From the NCBI GenBank assembly GCA_002633005.1, contig NMRA01000597.1, forward strand, positions 1-52,956: 52,956 nt of DNA, written 5' to 3'. The translations under genes and the position numbers were made by a program. Below the pieces are notes generated by a model. The model had not been told where the DNA came from, searched no databases, and worked only from the letters and a program-made list of their open reading frames with translations. Positions 22,083 to 32,694 of this stretch are shown piece by piece; position 1 is the first letter of the stretch; each line of letters starts with the position of its first letter. This DNA is from Phoronis australis. Lineage: Eukaryota > Phoronida > Phoronidae.

Positions 22083-22931
22083 CGCTTGATAATGTTTTGT
22101 CGTAGCTAGATCGGAGCAAAGGTAAAGATGTATGTTGAATGCATCTTGTGATTCTTCCACTTTCGTGTAGAGTTTGGCCAAAACTTGCAACGTTTCACAC
22201 TTTCCACAAGTGGTTACATACACGGTGAAATGAATGGTGTAAATGGACACCGTTCCATCTTCTTCTACGACAAAGTACGTGTCCTGACGGACGTTGTTGT
22301 CTTTAGACTGTCTTGGCACCTCAGTCAAGACGGTGGGATCAAACTGTGACCAGGAGTACACTTTGATGCCGTCAAGCGCAACACGATCTACAACGCAATG
22401 TTCTAGCGACAACTTTGTATGGCGTACAAAACGCTTGCTGTCGCATATTTCATAGTCTATAGGAGGCGAAACAATGTGCTCTCCTCTTTCTACGTCAAGC
22501 ATGGCAGAGATGACAGCCACAGTATCAGCTGCCAATGGAGTTCCCTTCACTCCATAAACATCTCCTTCAGGAATGGCTTTGGGTGGTATTTTCAACTCAG
22601 CGCTTGGAGACACTGTAAGGCAGCCGCCGCGTGAATCGTATGTGTAAAAACACGATACCTTGTGGTTCTTCACCGATGACCCTCCTTCCCAAAGTTTCAG
22701 TTGTTCTGCAGGACGCAGATCTCTTTTTGTAAAATTCGCAGGGTATATGTTCACGTTTGCAGCCTTATAATCTTTGAGAAGGTCAAGACAAAACATTTCC
22801 TGTTTCCCACAAGGATTTGGAATGTCAAGGGGAAGAGCTATATCCCACGTACGGTTGGTGTCCTTTACACCTACTTGTCTAGTAATCTTCTCAACCTCAC
22901 GCAACTCAGTACCGGGAATTGGTGGAATTAC
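22083..22931 (-). CDS. Receptor exon 9: ZU5 domain and start of UPA domain
   Basis: A single 283-codon exon, phase 0 at both ends, with acceptor 'aaactgttttacag' and a perfect donor GCG|GTGAGT. The first 95 or so residues are a linker. ZU5 follows: SRGGCLTVSPSAELKIPPKA has the G-G-x-L ... IPP-x-A-I signature, then VISAMLDVERGEHIVSPPID and a basic 'FVRHTKLSLEH' strand. UPA begins after SWSQFDP and continues through YFVVEEDGTVSIYTIHFTVY. ZU5 and UPA pack together in UNC5, PIDD and ankyrin, and in UNC5 they hold the Death domain in check. An HF-T tripeptide in the UPA start is noted separately. The exon is the most conserved-looking part of the gene. Confidence 0.88.
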
Positions 22932-22993
22932 CTGTAAAACAGTTTTTAATACTGATATTGTGACATTTCAATGCAGCAATTTCTATTACCGAC

Positions 22994-23271
22994 CTTCCAT
23001 TTGATTAGTGCCTGTCTAACTCTAACTGTGGGTTGAGATCTTGGCAAACGATAAAACTGCAAATTGACATCAATTTGGTTTACGTTTTGGATGTACAAAA
23101 CGTATTTGTGAAACCCAAAATGGCCAACCAGTTGTTGTTTCTCTAAGCCTCTAACGTTGGACATTTTATTCAGAGACCTACAGATAGTATGCGAGTGGTT
23201 AGATGACGACAAATTTTTGTAAACCGTGACTGACTCCGAAAAATTTTCCAATGATTTACAGTAGTTCTTTT
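22994..23271 (-). CDS. Receptor exon 8: cytoplasmic linker upstream of ZU5
   Basis: Acceptor 'cttatcagtgctcag' and donor AAG|GTCGGT bound 278 nt, entering in phase 1 and leaving in phase 0. The peptide (with VGHFGFHKYVLYIQNVNQID and PTVRVRQALIKWK) alternates hydrophobic and polar residues like a beta-rich domain but matches no family I recognise. Phase 1 entry requires donor GTGG|GTGTTT for exon 7. Confidence 0.65.
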
Positions 23272-23342
23272 CTGAGCACTGATAAGGTATGAGCCATCTT
23301 ATTGTTTAAAGATCTGCAAGTTTTGCATAGTAGAGAAAACAC

Positions 23343-23459
23343 CCACCACACTTTCGGCATGTCCTTCTTCATCCTGTAGATTCCACTGTGAGCTAGTACC
23401 ACTCGTTGATGAACTAGTACTGTAGTCGATATTGGAAAGGCAGGGATCGTCAATCTCAC
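23343..23459 (-). CDS. Receptor exon 7: serine-rich cytoplasmic linker
   Basis: Acceptor 'tttgtgtttaag' precedes 23459. The frame reads EIDDPCLSNIDYSTSSSTSG and NLQDEEGHAESV. It is rich in Ser, Thr, Asp and Glu, with one Tyr in an acidic-hydroxyl context, and is likely disordered and phosphorylated. Two donors are possible (23347 or 23343); only 23343 keeps the phase of exon 8. Confidence 0.6.
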
Positions 23460-23717
23460 CTTAAACACAAAGTTGAACAATAGAGGCGTGTTGTAAATCC
23501 ACTAATGTGAATCATGCAAAGTTTCCAATAATCAATATTTTCCTAAGTGGCTGTTTTATTCTTCAATTGTGACGAAGTTCAAAACTTTTAAAAATTGGAA
23601 ATGGAATAATTGTAAAAAGGTAAATCTTGGACTCATTTGCAAGACTTACAAGCTGTATTTTCCGATTGAGTTATTAGGGACTGGATATACATCTTTATTT
23701 TAATAGGTGTAAAATAC

Positions 23718-23838
23718 CTTGGTCACCTTGGTCCGGTGGAACAGCAGGTGCCATGCCTATTAGTGACGTGGAAACAAAACTTTCACGTCCAGGGTCCATT
23801 GGTTCATTGACGTTCGTCCTGGTAGCACTTTCTGACAA
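23718..23838 (-). CDS. Receptor exon 6: proline- and serine-containing linker
   Basis: Acceptor 'gttgtgttcag' and donor AAG|GTATTT bound 121 nt in phase 0, leaving in phase 1. The peptide (RTNVNEPMDPGRESFVSTSL, then IGMAPAVPPDQGDQ) is a low-complexity juxtamembrane linker with a short PAVPP segment. Confidence 0.6.
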
Positions 23839-23905
23839 CTGAACACAACATATAATGCTACACAACAATGGTGTCAAAAGCTTTTTAAGCAATGAAGTGA
23901 AATAC

Positions 23906-23933
23906 CTTGTCTAACTGTGTGTGACCTTCTCGT
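23906..23933 (-). CDS. Receptor exon 5: 28 nt microexon
   Basis: It lies between acceptor 'cgtcatatttcag' and donor AAG|GTATTT. It adds RREGHTQLDK and its length (1 + 27) converts the phase 2 exit of exon 4 into phase 0 for exon 6. That exact phase repair is the reason for calling it. Confidence 0.55.
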
Positions 23934-24310
23934 CTGAAATATGACGTACACATTTTTTATTTTACAGTATTTTCTTCGCGTCATTCATATCCTTTAAAGC
24001 CTTCTTTCAGTGAATTTTGTTGTTTTAGATGTATTGAGATCTCCAGATAGTACACCAACACTTTATCAAAATAATGATGAAACACGATTTCATAACCTAA
24101 ACTCAGTCACTTCAAATGATACATGAAAAAGGCTTTTTGCACAGAATTACGCCAACCCAAAAACACAGAGCAAACAACAAAAAACAGAAGAAGTTGGGTA
24201 GGGTCACCATATAAGGATTCTGGTGGTGACATTACTACAATTATAATATTGGTGTGGTCTAGTCATGCTCAAAACATAATGCGGGAACTAAATTCGCGTG
24301 TGTGAATTAC

Positions 24311-24375
24311 CTGTCAAAATCATCTCCTTGACGGAGCAGAGCTGACTGTTGAGACTCCAGTTTCAGAGATAAATT
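24311..24375 (-). CDS. Receptor exon 4: juxtamembrane cytoplasmic segment
   Basis: Acceptor 'ttagtcctctgtcag' and donor CAG|GTAATT bound 65 nt, phase 0 in and phase 2 out. It reads NLSLKLESQQSALLRQGDDF, directly after the membrane-stop KK of exon 3. Confidence 0.6.
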
Positions 24376-26225
24376 CTGACAGAGGACTAAGACTGTTTCA
24401 ATCTGTTTATGCACCAAACATGAGGAGCCGATGACGAGCTCATGTTTCATTGTCATTACGTCAGTTTTTTAATTCACTGTTCTTAATTTCGACAGAGATA
24501 CTAGATTATGAATTCAGCATAAAAATAGGGGGGGGCTCGAATTTTTGAGACTGGACCTTTTACTAAGATTCACGGGGTACATTCAGATGTATGAATTGTG
24601 CATTCACCGAATTTTGGTAATTCCTGCCTATTTAGTGGATATTTGTTCCGTTTTCGACTTTTTTCGGAGATTTTGTTTCTCTGAGGTGGACCTTTTTGCC
24701 CACTTTGCCAAATGGGGGGGGGGCTCATTTGAGCCCCTGACCCCCACCACCGGGTGCGCGCATGCATCAGAATCTGTCTGACAAAGTCAACAAAAGTTTA
24801 GAGCCTATGCATTGCAAACTGCCATAACTCTAAAGCCCGGACATAATCGACACATCCAATTCAACTTCAACGCCAATTAGTGCCCAGCTGGACCTCGGTT
24901 GAAGCGTTCTCGTGAAAAACCAGTACGCGTTAACAACTGGTAGAATTGGAGTAGGTCCGTCCCGTACAACACAGCGATAGAATTCTCCTTTGTGCCGCAG
25001 GTAAGAATGCGCGTTGTTTTCATTGACCTATAATTTGGAATGTCAGGCACATATTCACAGTCGAAAACCGCCAAGGTATATGGCCATGGAATTATTTCTG
25101 ACTTCAACCGTTTAAAAGTACATCTCAGTTAGGTCAGTCCAACTCAGTCGCAGGGTTCTTCTGTGGGATCATTTCTCATTGTAATATTTATTTCAACTAC
25201 CGCACTAAAATATGTCGGCAAGACAGAAACAGTAACGTACTCCACTGCCGGATTTTGCCAGAATCCTAATCAAGTTAACGTATAAATAACAGTTCAGTTG
25301 GCCTTATTCACTACGGATGTGTACAAATGTAGACAACCGGTTGTCGGAATCTGTGCCCTGAGTGGCAACTTGTGAATGCTTTTTGTCATGAGAATCGGAA
25401 GTGTCTTCGTGTTTACAAATGGCGCTAACAAGTGAAAGCCGACAGCGCTAGCGTGCGGTTTGTAATTGCATAACTGGCAGTGCCCAACATCCTTTATGCA
25501 TTGGAGGGTACTCGTTTTATGATATTGTCGGTTTCATGGCCGAAAAACGCTTTTTAAGGTAATTGTTGTATATGATAGACTTTTTGAAGTTTTTGGTTGC
25601 GATTTTATTACATATTGCAAACTCTCGCCGTTGTCTGTCAGCCGCTTGGTGAAATAATGGTCTATGACATTACCGAGCAAATGTTCTACCATTTATTCAC
25701 TGGCTAGGTTTCCTCCGGCCTTCAGAGTGTAGGACTGTGACCCCTGAGTTTGTGGATCCAATTCCGCATTGTGTTGATCTTGGAAAATCATTTTTGAGTG
25801 ACATTATAGGCCTAGAATTGTATTCCAACACTCTGTTGTCGGAACGAAACCCCAAACCATGAATGGTAGAACATTTAAGTGGTGAAGTCACGGGCCTTGA
25901 TTTCACCAAACGCTAAAAGACAACGGCGAGAATTGGCGATGCGTAATAACAGAACTTGATAACGACGTAAAAGGAAGTGCAGCCTTGAAGGAAAAAAATC
26001 ACCCGGGTTGAAAACCTTATTTGTGCAATGCCTGGAACATCCCGAGATATTTAAGTCTGGATCTCGAGATCCTGAGGTAATTAAAAAAGAAACAAGAGAT
26101 GTCATCTTTAGGCCTCGGTACTTTCGAGTTGTTTGACAAACCATGTATTAGGTCTGTTTTAATAGTAAATTCTCATTTTCAGTCGGAATCAACAACTCTA
26201 GTAGTGCTCCATATGCCTCACTTAC
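24376..26225. other. Receptor intron 3
   Basis: It contains an inverted family A element (24523-24765). Overlapping minus-strand open stretches at 24877-25107 have no recognised family. The rest is unremarkable. Confidence 0.45.
24523..24765 (-). mobile_element. MITE-like element, family A, inverted copy
   Basis: It ends 'ccgggtgcgcgcatgc' on the right. The left end starts in the G-rich core 'ggggggggctcgaattttt', and the terminal repeat there is lost. The interior 'tgtgcattcaccgaatttt' is the inverse of the shared block of the other copies. Confidence 0.6.
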
Positions 26226-26365
26226 CTTTTTGCGATATGCAAAACAAGATAAACCATAAGCGACTAATACAGCTAATATCATCGCCAAGATGATGCACAG
26301 TATCACCATGGGATCAAGGAATTTCGTTGATGACGACTCGTCGTTCTCTGCCTCAAAATTAATAT
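26226..26365 (-). CDS. Receptor exon 3: extracellular stalk and transmembrane helix
   Basis: Acceptor 'aatgtttcag' and a strong donor AAG|GTAAGT bound 140 nt, entering in phase 1. The stalk (FEAENDESSSTKFLD) is acidic. It is followed by a single hydrophobic helix PMVILCIILAMILAVLVAYG and a stop-transfer FAYRKK. The phase 1 entry matches the phase 1 exit of the cysteine-rich exon 2, so the two can join directly. Confidence 0.78.
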
Positions 26366-26424
26366 CTGAAACATTAGGTTATTTTATCGAGTTTAACTAG
26401 CACATAACGCTAAATTGACGTGAG

Positions 26425-26466
26425 AGACCGTCCGGAGTTGGTATATGGTGCAACTCCGGACGGTCT
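26425..26466. repeat. Perfect 16 bp inverted repeat with 10 nt loop
   Basis: The arms 'agaccgtccggagttg' (26425-26440) and 'caactccggacggtct' (26451-26466) are exact reverse complements around 'gtatatggtg'. It lies in intron 2, 60 bp from the acceptor of the transmembrane exon. Confidence 0.9.
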
Positions 26467-28019
26467 GGGGTTAAAGGCACTATTTCCGCTTCATTTTTGT
26501 TAAAAACTTCATGAAACGGATCTTTACGCAAACACTTTTATTCGAAACCTAAGCCCAAATAATAGCCTTCGCCATGGCATCGAATTTTTTTATAATGAAC
26601 TGAATTTAATACAGATTTTTTTAGCTTAATTTTTCATTTTGTGTAGTGCACCAAGAAATGAATGGATGCCGGACGAAGTGTCAATCGAAGATTCGAGTGT
26701 CGAATATGAACTTGGAGTTTCGGTTAATCTCAAGATCGTATACAAGCCTACGTGAACTCGGAATACCCACTCAAATAATCACGTTCAAGCTACTATGATT
26801 AATTAACGGGTGAAATAAGTGCTCTTGTAACCAATAATTACAGAAATTTGCTACATTGAACAAAATATTCACCAGATTTGCCTAATGTGTATTTAAGTAA
26901 GACCTCTGGTTTACGCGATCTTCAGATTAAGCAAAATTCAAGTTCACGCATATCAAACAAGTAATGGCAGGCGTTCGGTATAAGATAGGTTGTCCTCCGT
27001 TGAAAAGGCTTACTGATCGTCCTCAAGTTGACTATTACCGCCGTAAAGTTTGAAATGAAGATCAGTTTGGGTGCTGGACTTATCTGCGATCCCAGATAGC
27101 TGTTACACGGTCTCAGTAAGGAAAGATTTTGATCGACAGGTAAGTCGTCAATGGATGTCCGAGGCGCACTTGTTACAGCAATGCTAACCATACTTAGTTT
27201 TCAGAATGTTGTGAAAGATTTATTTTACTGCCTAACAGTACACGATAGAGCACACCGACATTACAATATTCCTTTAGTAAAATCCTTGGTGTCTTTGACT
27301 GAGTATTTTTGCGTTATTTTACTGTTTTAGTTGTTTAGCCCTCGGGCTCGGTTTCGTACGGTCCACTTGTGTCGTGGATTAAATTTGAGCAAACAAAGAA
27401 GCCACATTTACAAGTCTTTCTCATGTAAAAGTAAGGGGACTCAAGGTAAGGGCTGTTGAAACCAATTAAGATTTGTTGTGTCATTGTGTGATCTAAGGCA
27501 TAACAGCAATCCTTGAGTAATAATCATTTAATAATCCTCTCTTTTGCGAATTCATGTCATCTTTGCAGTGTGTATAGACTCACAGTCTATACAGCCTGTT
27601 AGTGTTAGTGCTAGTCTTGATAATCTAGCAGCCCTACACAACTAACTAGTCTTGTGGTTGTTTATGTTAACTGACAGTCTATGCATGTAACCAGTTAGCC
27701 CTACTTTTGATACTCGCTCTCTGCAAGGCTAACTGTGTAAGTCTTGTAGTTGTATACAGGACATGCTGATAGTCAATACACCCGGCTAGTGGTAGTCTGG
27801 ATATTCCCAAATTGGTGGTTTGTATTAATGTTTTTTGTTGTTCTTCAGGGCGTTGCACCAGTCTTGACAGACAAGCATGAGTGGACTGCTCCACTGACAA
27901 CTGCCATCACTTTCAACTTGCCTAGCAGGGAGTTACTAGAAGGTGCTGATGAAGACAAATGAATTGAGAAGGGGTCATCTGACCATGGTGCATTCAAAAG
28001 AACCCAACATTGCTGAAGA
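26467..28019. other. Receptor intron 2, left part, nothing firm
   Basis: The segment 27570-27790 has loosely repeated 'gtctatacagcctgtta', 'ctagtcttg' and 'gactcacagtctat' phrases, as if from a degenerate tandem repeat. A plus-strand open stretch ending at 27960 follows a 'gttcttcag' acceptor but cannot be tied to a gene. Confidence 0.35.
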
Positions 28020-28040
28020 ATGCTTCGACATCAACAGCAG
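28020..28040 (+). CDS. Putative first coding exon, unrecognised plus-strand gene
   Basis: An ATG at 28020 with A at -3, directly after an in-frame TGA, opens seven codons (MLRHQQQ) to donor CAG|GTACCT. The phase fits the exon at 28179. The call depends on that exon. Confidence 0.25.
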
Positions 28041-28178
28041 GTACCTATTCTAGCTTTGGATAATGGCACATTATAGCATTCTGTAATGTTAACAGCAACA
28101 GAAAGTGTATTGTATTTACCAAGGTATCAGCAGCCAATTAACTTCTCACGTTAACATGGATTTGTTTTTATGTTGTAG

Positions 28179-28336
28179 AACAAGAGATGTGTTGAGAATT
28201 TTCAACCTGCTGATTCTTATGTACTCTGGCAAGCGTTTTGCTACTCTCAAGGCCTTGTGTACCGGCTTACCAGAATTCTGCTAGCTATCAAGGAACACAG
28301 CAGGCCAGTCCTGGAAGATGAAGCTGGCAATGCAAG
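28179..28336 (+). CDS. Putative exon of the unrecognised plus-strand gene
   Basis: Acceptor 'ttttatgttgtag' and donor AAG|GTAATT bound a fully open 158 nt stretch with NFQPADSYVLWQAFCYSQGL and VYRLTRILLAIKEHSRPVLE. The composition is protein-like and amphipathic. No family is recognised. It sits on the strand opposite to the receptor, within its intron 2. Confidence 0.38.
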
Positions 28337-28467
28337 GTAATTAATATAACTGCGCCAAACATGCATTTTGGCTACTGGTGTGGCCACGACTCAGTTTTCA
28401 ACAGGGGTTTAAAACTAAATTGTAAGTGGCCATTAGCGGGGTAGTGCTAAAATGAGTGATAATTTAG

Positions 28468-28657
28468 GACTCTGCTAGAAACAAAGGGGCAAACACAAAT
28501 TGAGATGAGAAGACGTGGGAAGGCCTTTTCTGCAATGAACAAGCCATGCCACGTCCTGTTATGTCCCCAAGGCTACATCAGTGCAGCTTATGACAAAAAG
28601 ACCACCTGCAATGCTTACAAGAAAGTTGAATTTGATTGTTCCTTGAATGGGAGATGA
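28468..28657 (+). CDS. Putative terminal exon of the unrecognised plus-strand gene
   Basis: Acceptor 'gagtgataatttag' at 28467. The first base completes an arginine codon split from the previous exon. The frame then reads TLLETKGQTQIEMRRRGKAF, MNKPCHVLLCPQGYISAAYD and on to TGA at 28655-28657. The three exons would encode about 122 residues. It may be a small gene or the remnant of a mobile-element protein. Confidence 0.38.
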
Positions 28658-29126
28658 TTTAAATAACCAAAAATTGTGACATATGGATTAAAAATGTCCG
28701 AGTGTGCTCCATCATGTCCTGTGTGGGTGTACATTGTGTGTTTATTTTCATCCATGCAATGTTTCCTTGTCCATACCTATGTCGCATGATATCTCAAGAA
28801 CAGTGCTGTAGTGGGGCGTAGGCGCACGTAGGCGCAGCCAACCACCTTTTGGCATTTGAAGGTAGCGCTTACGCACCGTACAGTGCTCAAGGTGATACGG
28901 TGGGCTTTGGGCACCTACTTACCACAAATTTTACCACTTCAGCACTGCTCAAGAAGGAAGTTTTGTTTGTATTTTGTGCTGAAGTTTAGATGACAGCCTT
29001 GACTTTGAATTCACGGTCACATTTAGAAAATCAATATTTTACTTGGAAAACATTTGCCCATGCAATTTTGTGTATTTACACAAAGGTGTAGGTGGCCTAT
29101 CTCCAGGTGTTAGTCACGTTTTGAAG

Positions 29127-29193
29127 GTCACAATATGCAATTACATATCCCTGAACGCCGCATCTAATCCAGCAACCAACCAAGGGGTTACGT
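29127..29193. mobile_element. Ultra-short family C element with 8 bp target duplication
   Basis: The sequence from 'aatatgcaattacat' to 'ggggttacgtgttgcct' carries both family C ends, only about 67 bp apart. It is flanked by a perfect 8 bp direct repeat 'aaggtcac'. An 8 bp duplication is the hAT-type length. Confidence 0.55.
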
Positions 29194-30102
29194 GTTGCCT
29201 AAGGTCACTGTAGCATTTTCATTTCATTGACCTAATAGAAATGAAAATACAAAGACAGTTATTTTTGTGTTCACAAAGGTTGAGAGAGGCTTTCATTAAG
29301 ATTGGTTTCAAAATCATTACCATTTAAAATTATGAAAGCCTTGAAAACTATCACATCCTGATAGGCATAGCAGTGACACAGCTTTGAACATTAGGTGGCT
29401 TTCGGTCCTGGGCGGCAGCCCCAGGTGCAGGCCTTCATCTAGGTGGCATCTAGGGTGTCCAACTACACAACACGACATAAATTTAGACACATTAGGTAGG
29501 TCGCCCTATTTAGCTTTTGGACACCCAAGTAAAGTGTACCATTATTTTAGCTAACAACAGCCCTGGAAGCTAACTGTCCTGTCCGAATAAGAAAGTTAAG
29601 ACATGGTGTAAGATGGGATAGACTTTATTACAGACCACAGTAACGTTCCACACCATAATAGTGATTTGACTTAGGGTCATGGAAATAGTCAAGAGTAATT
29701 GGTCATGGATGCCTTCATTAATTAGAAAACTCATTTTGAATGCCCTATTCTTTAAATCGTGTATGAACCACCTGCTAAATGCTAATATGTGGTGGGGAAC
29801 AATTCAGCCACCCTGTGGCAAATGCTGTTATGTGTATTGTTTTCTCTTCTTGAAATGTGTGAAACTCTAATCACTTAATTAACTATATGTAGTAAATTTT
29901 TATATTTTGAATAACGAAAACATGTTATCCAGTGTTTGAAACGACTTCGAAAAAGTTTCTAAAACACTGAAAGAGGTGCATAATGTACTAAGTGTTTGTA
30001 GAGTTTCATGTTTCACACTCTTCATGTTTCAGGGTAAATCAATGCTGCTGCATTCATTTTCGTGTCTGGCAATGACATTGAAACAAGTGTTATTCTTTCT
30101 AG

Positions 30103-30302
30103 GGGAGCAACGTATCTTCAACAAGAAGAGCAGGAGATGGTTGTCCATTCCGGTGAAGGCTTCTAAGAGCTATGACGAGCTGATGATTGTGAAAACCCGG
30201 TTAAAAGAAATGTCAGACATGCACTGCCTCCTTGAACATAAAAGCAAAATGACTCCCACTTGTTGTCTGACAACATTGCCGTCTTCGAATGATTGCCATT
30301 AG
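30103..30302 (+). CDS. Putative terminal exon, unrecognised plus-strand frame
   Basis: A polypyrimidine-type acceptor 'tattctttctag' leads into QRIFNKKSRRWLSIPVKASK and SYDELMIVKTRLKEMSDMHC, ending in TAG at 30300-30302. The first part looks like real protein (basic, then helical). No family is recognised. It could belong with the exons at 28.0-28.7 kb only if the TGA at 28655 is skipped. Confidence 0.28.
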
Positions 30303-31949
30303 TAGAAGTCAATGCGTCAAAGAAGCTGCCTGACAGAGGTTATTTAAGATGATATGGCAACTGGGTGTTATTCAGTCATGTGCTCTAGTTTGTTGCAGAG
30401 GGTCATCTGGTACTACAGTTTGGTTTATAGTCATGATACATCCAGTTATGCAGATGTTAACATGTTCAGTCAGGCCGTCGACCTTCAAACTCTGCCATGG
30501 GCAGTTTGTGTAGTGTCAATTTGGAAACTCAGGGCTTGTAATTTTCCTCTTTTAAGAAGATTTACTCTCTTTTGGTTTTGGTTTCCTCTTTATGTCTCTT
30601 TTTTATCATTATTTTATTATTTTTACTTCTATACCAAAAATCTCTATCAAAGACCCTAGTATTAATTTGTGGGATGATAAATCACCTGTCATTGATCATT
30701 CCAAGCCCTGAACCTTAACTTTGTGCAAACAATTTCTTTATGGAGCATTTGGTTTACAGAGACACTTTCTACATGGTGAGTAAGATAAAACTGGTAATAC
30801 CAGTTCAACTTGTGTTACCATTGGATAGTTTTCTTGATTCTTAACTATTTTCTCAGCCAAATGTGTAGTCAGTGGTTTGTCTTCAGGTGGGTCATAGAGA
30901 GGCGGATATTTGTATACAAGGGTCACCATAAAGCTTCTGTGTTACGTAAAATTATGTTTTTAGTGATTTTTTATTGCTTAGGCAATTCACATTCATATTA
31001 AAACCTGCATTTACCGTAGAAATCTTGAATTTGAGAGTGATGGTGTTGAACATTACAATATATATTTTGAATGGCTATGCTGTTGGGTTAGAGGTTGTGC
31101 TTGTAAGTAAGGTGTGTTACATGAGTAGCAGATTACTCGCGATTGGTAATTGCAAAAGCTATGGAACTTTAAATCAGAAAACGTTGCAACTTCTGATTAT
31201 GGGCCATGGCCAAACAACCAGGAGACTATGTCTGTTGCAAGGATATCTTGTTTTGTTAATTTTGTCCAATCATCTTTCTGTCACCTGCTAATGCATCTTT
31301 GGCGTTAATCAGCAAAGACAAAAGCAGGAATCAACTAAAAACTTATACCCATATCTCACAAATTAGACATTATGTTCCTTGGTCGGTGGCCTTTCCCACA
31401 GTTGCATGCAATTTGCTAAAAGCGTACGTCTTGCTTTTACTGTTTAGCAGACTTTGAATTTTTTTGGAAATTTTCCTCCAAGTTTTGAGGGTTTTCGATG
31501 GTTACAGAGCATTAATTTGTTGCGATTTTAGTATTTCACATTATTTTGAAAAGTTAATCCATTACTGTTTTTTCGAAATTGGGGCCGTTGCCCTACATGA
31601 CGTTAACTAATTTAAGAATGCTTTAGGTTCTTGTTGCAAGTCAAAATCCAAATGGACTTTTTATACTAGACTAAGAAGTAAAAAGTTCACTCTGACAGTT
31701 GTGCTTTCATCTCACAAAGTAACAATTGTGCACAAGAAGGTTTCAGTGCTCAGCTACAATTGTTGTATAGTCTGTATGTCCCAATAAAGTCTGTGAATAT
31801 TTTTGTCCAAACACAACTGTGCAACTCTGTCCACATGTCTCCCAAGATGTCCATGTTGCCCCAAGATAAAGTTTCTGTATGCCTGATGTCAATTAGACGC
31901 ATTCTGATCAGTCTCTGGCTTCAGTGTCATCACATTTCGTTGTAGCTTG

Positions 31950-32694
31950 TCTAAGGCAAGTACACCTTCTCCAGGCAAAACACTTGGAAATCCTGAAAGC
32001 ATTGGTAAAATATATTATCGTGCGGTTTCGCATTGCTGTAGAATGATAAGGAACATTTGTCTCTTGTAAATGAATTATATACAACAACTGGTTGATTGGG
32101 GTTGACATCCTATATTGAACAATCAAAACGTATAGAATTATTTTCATTATTGCAGACTGAACTCGCCAATACTTTTGTAAATTGACCTTTGGTTGGTTTT
32201 GGATGGGATTAGCTACTGAGATTTGATTTGAGTTCTTGGCCAAAGATTTGTTTTTCTTCAAAAAGTGATTTGAATTGTGTGGCTGTATATCTGTTTAAAC
32301 CAATTGAAGACTCAAAACTAAAGTAGCTATAAGAGTCTTTGAGGTCCTGGTGACATTAATATGAATACCCTTAAAATGAAAAAAAGCAGACCAAAAAAGT
32401 ACTAAACAATTTTGTAAAATGTTTCCCACTGATATATGTAGTCAATACTAAAAACTTTGTAGTGATTAAATTTTTAGACAACGGCTTAGTGCACTTACAG
32501 GTAATAATGAAACGCAGTTAGCAGATTGCTTCCCACAGCACACTTTTATTTCTGGTTGGCATTTCTTGACACCTGTGACACGGGCACCATGATGGATCTT
32601 CTGATGGTGCTGGGTAAGGATCCAGTGAAGTGACCTCTGGTAGCCTAAATTCTAGACGCGGGGGTCTTGCTTGGCGACATCCAACATTAGGTCT
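31950..32694 (-). pseudogene. Relic of a P2X7-type zinc/cysteine ballast domain
   Basis: On the minus strand, from the assembly gap down to donor CCT|GTAAGT at 32499, the frame reads LPEVTSLDPYPAPSEDPSWC then PCHRCQEMPT. After a frame change it reads VCCGKQSANCVSLLP. The W-C-x-C-x2-C-x2-M-P-T ... C-C ... C arrangement is that of the cysteine domain found at the C-terminus of P2X7 and in many unannotated invertebrate proteins. A further exon starts at 31992 after 'gctttcag' and reads DFQVFCLEKVYL, which fits the segment after the last cysteine, before another break. At least two frame disruptions make it a pseudogene, unless they are assembly errors next to the gap. Confidence 0.45.

Noticed and set aside
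24877-25107. Minus-strand open stretch, open in two frames, with a possible acceptor at 'aaattatag'
   Set aside because: Exons 3 and 4 of the receptor join in phase 0 without it, and neither frame matches a family.
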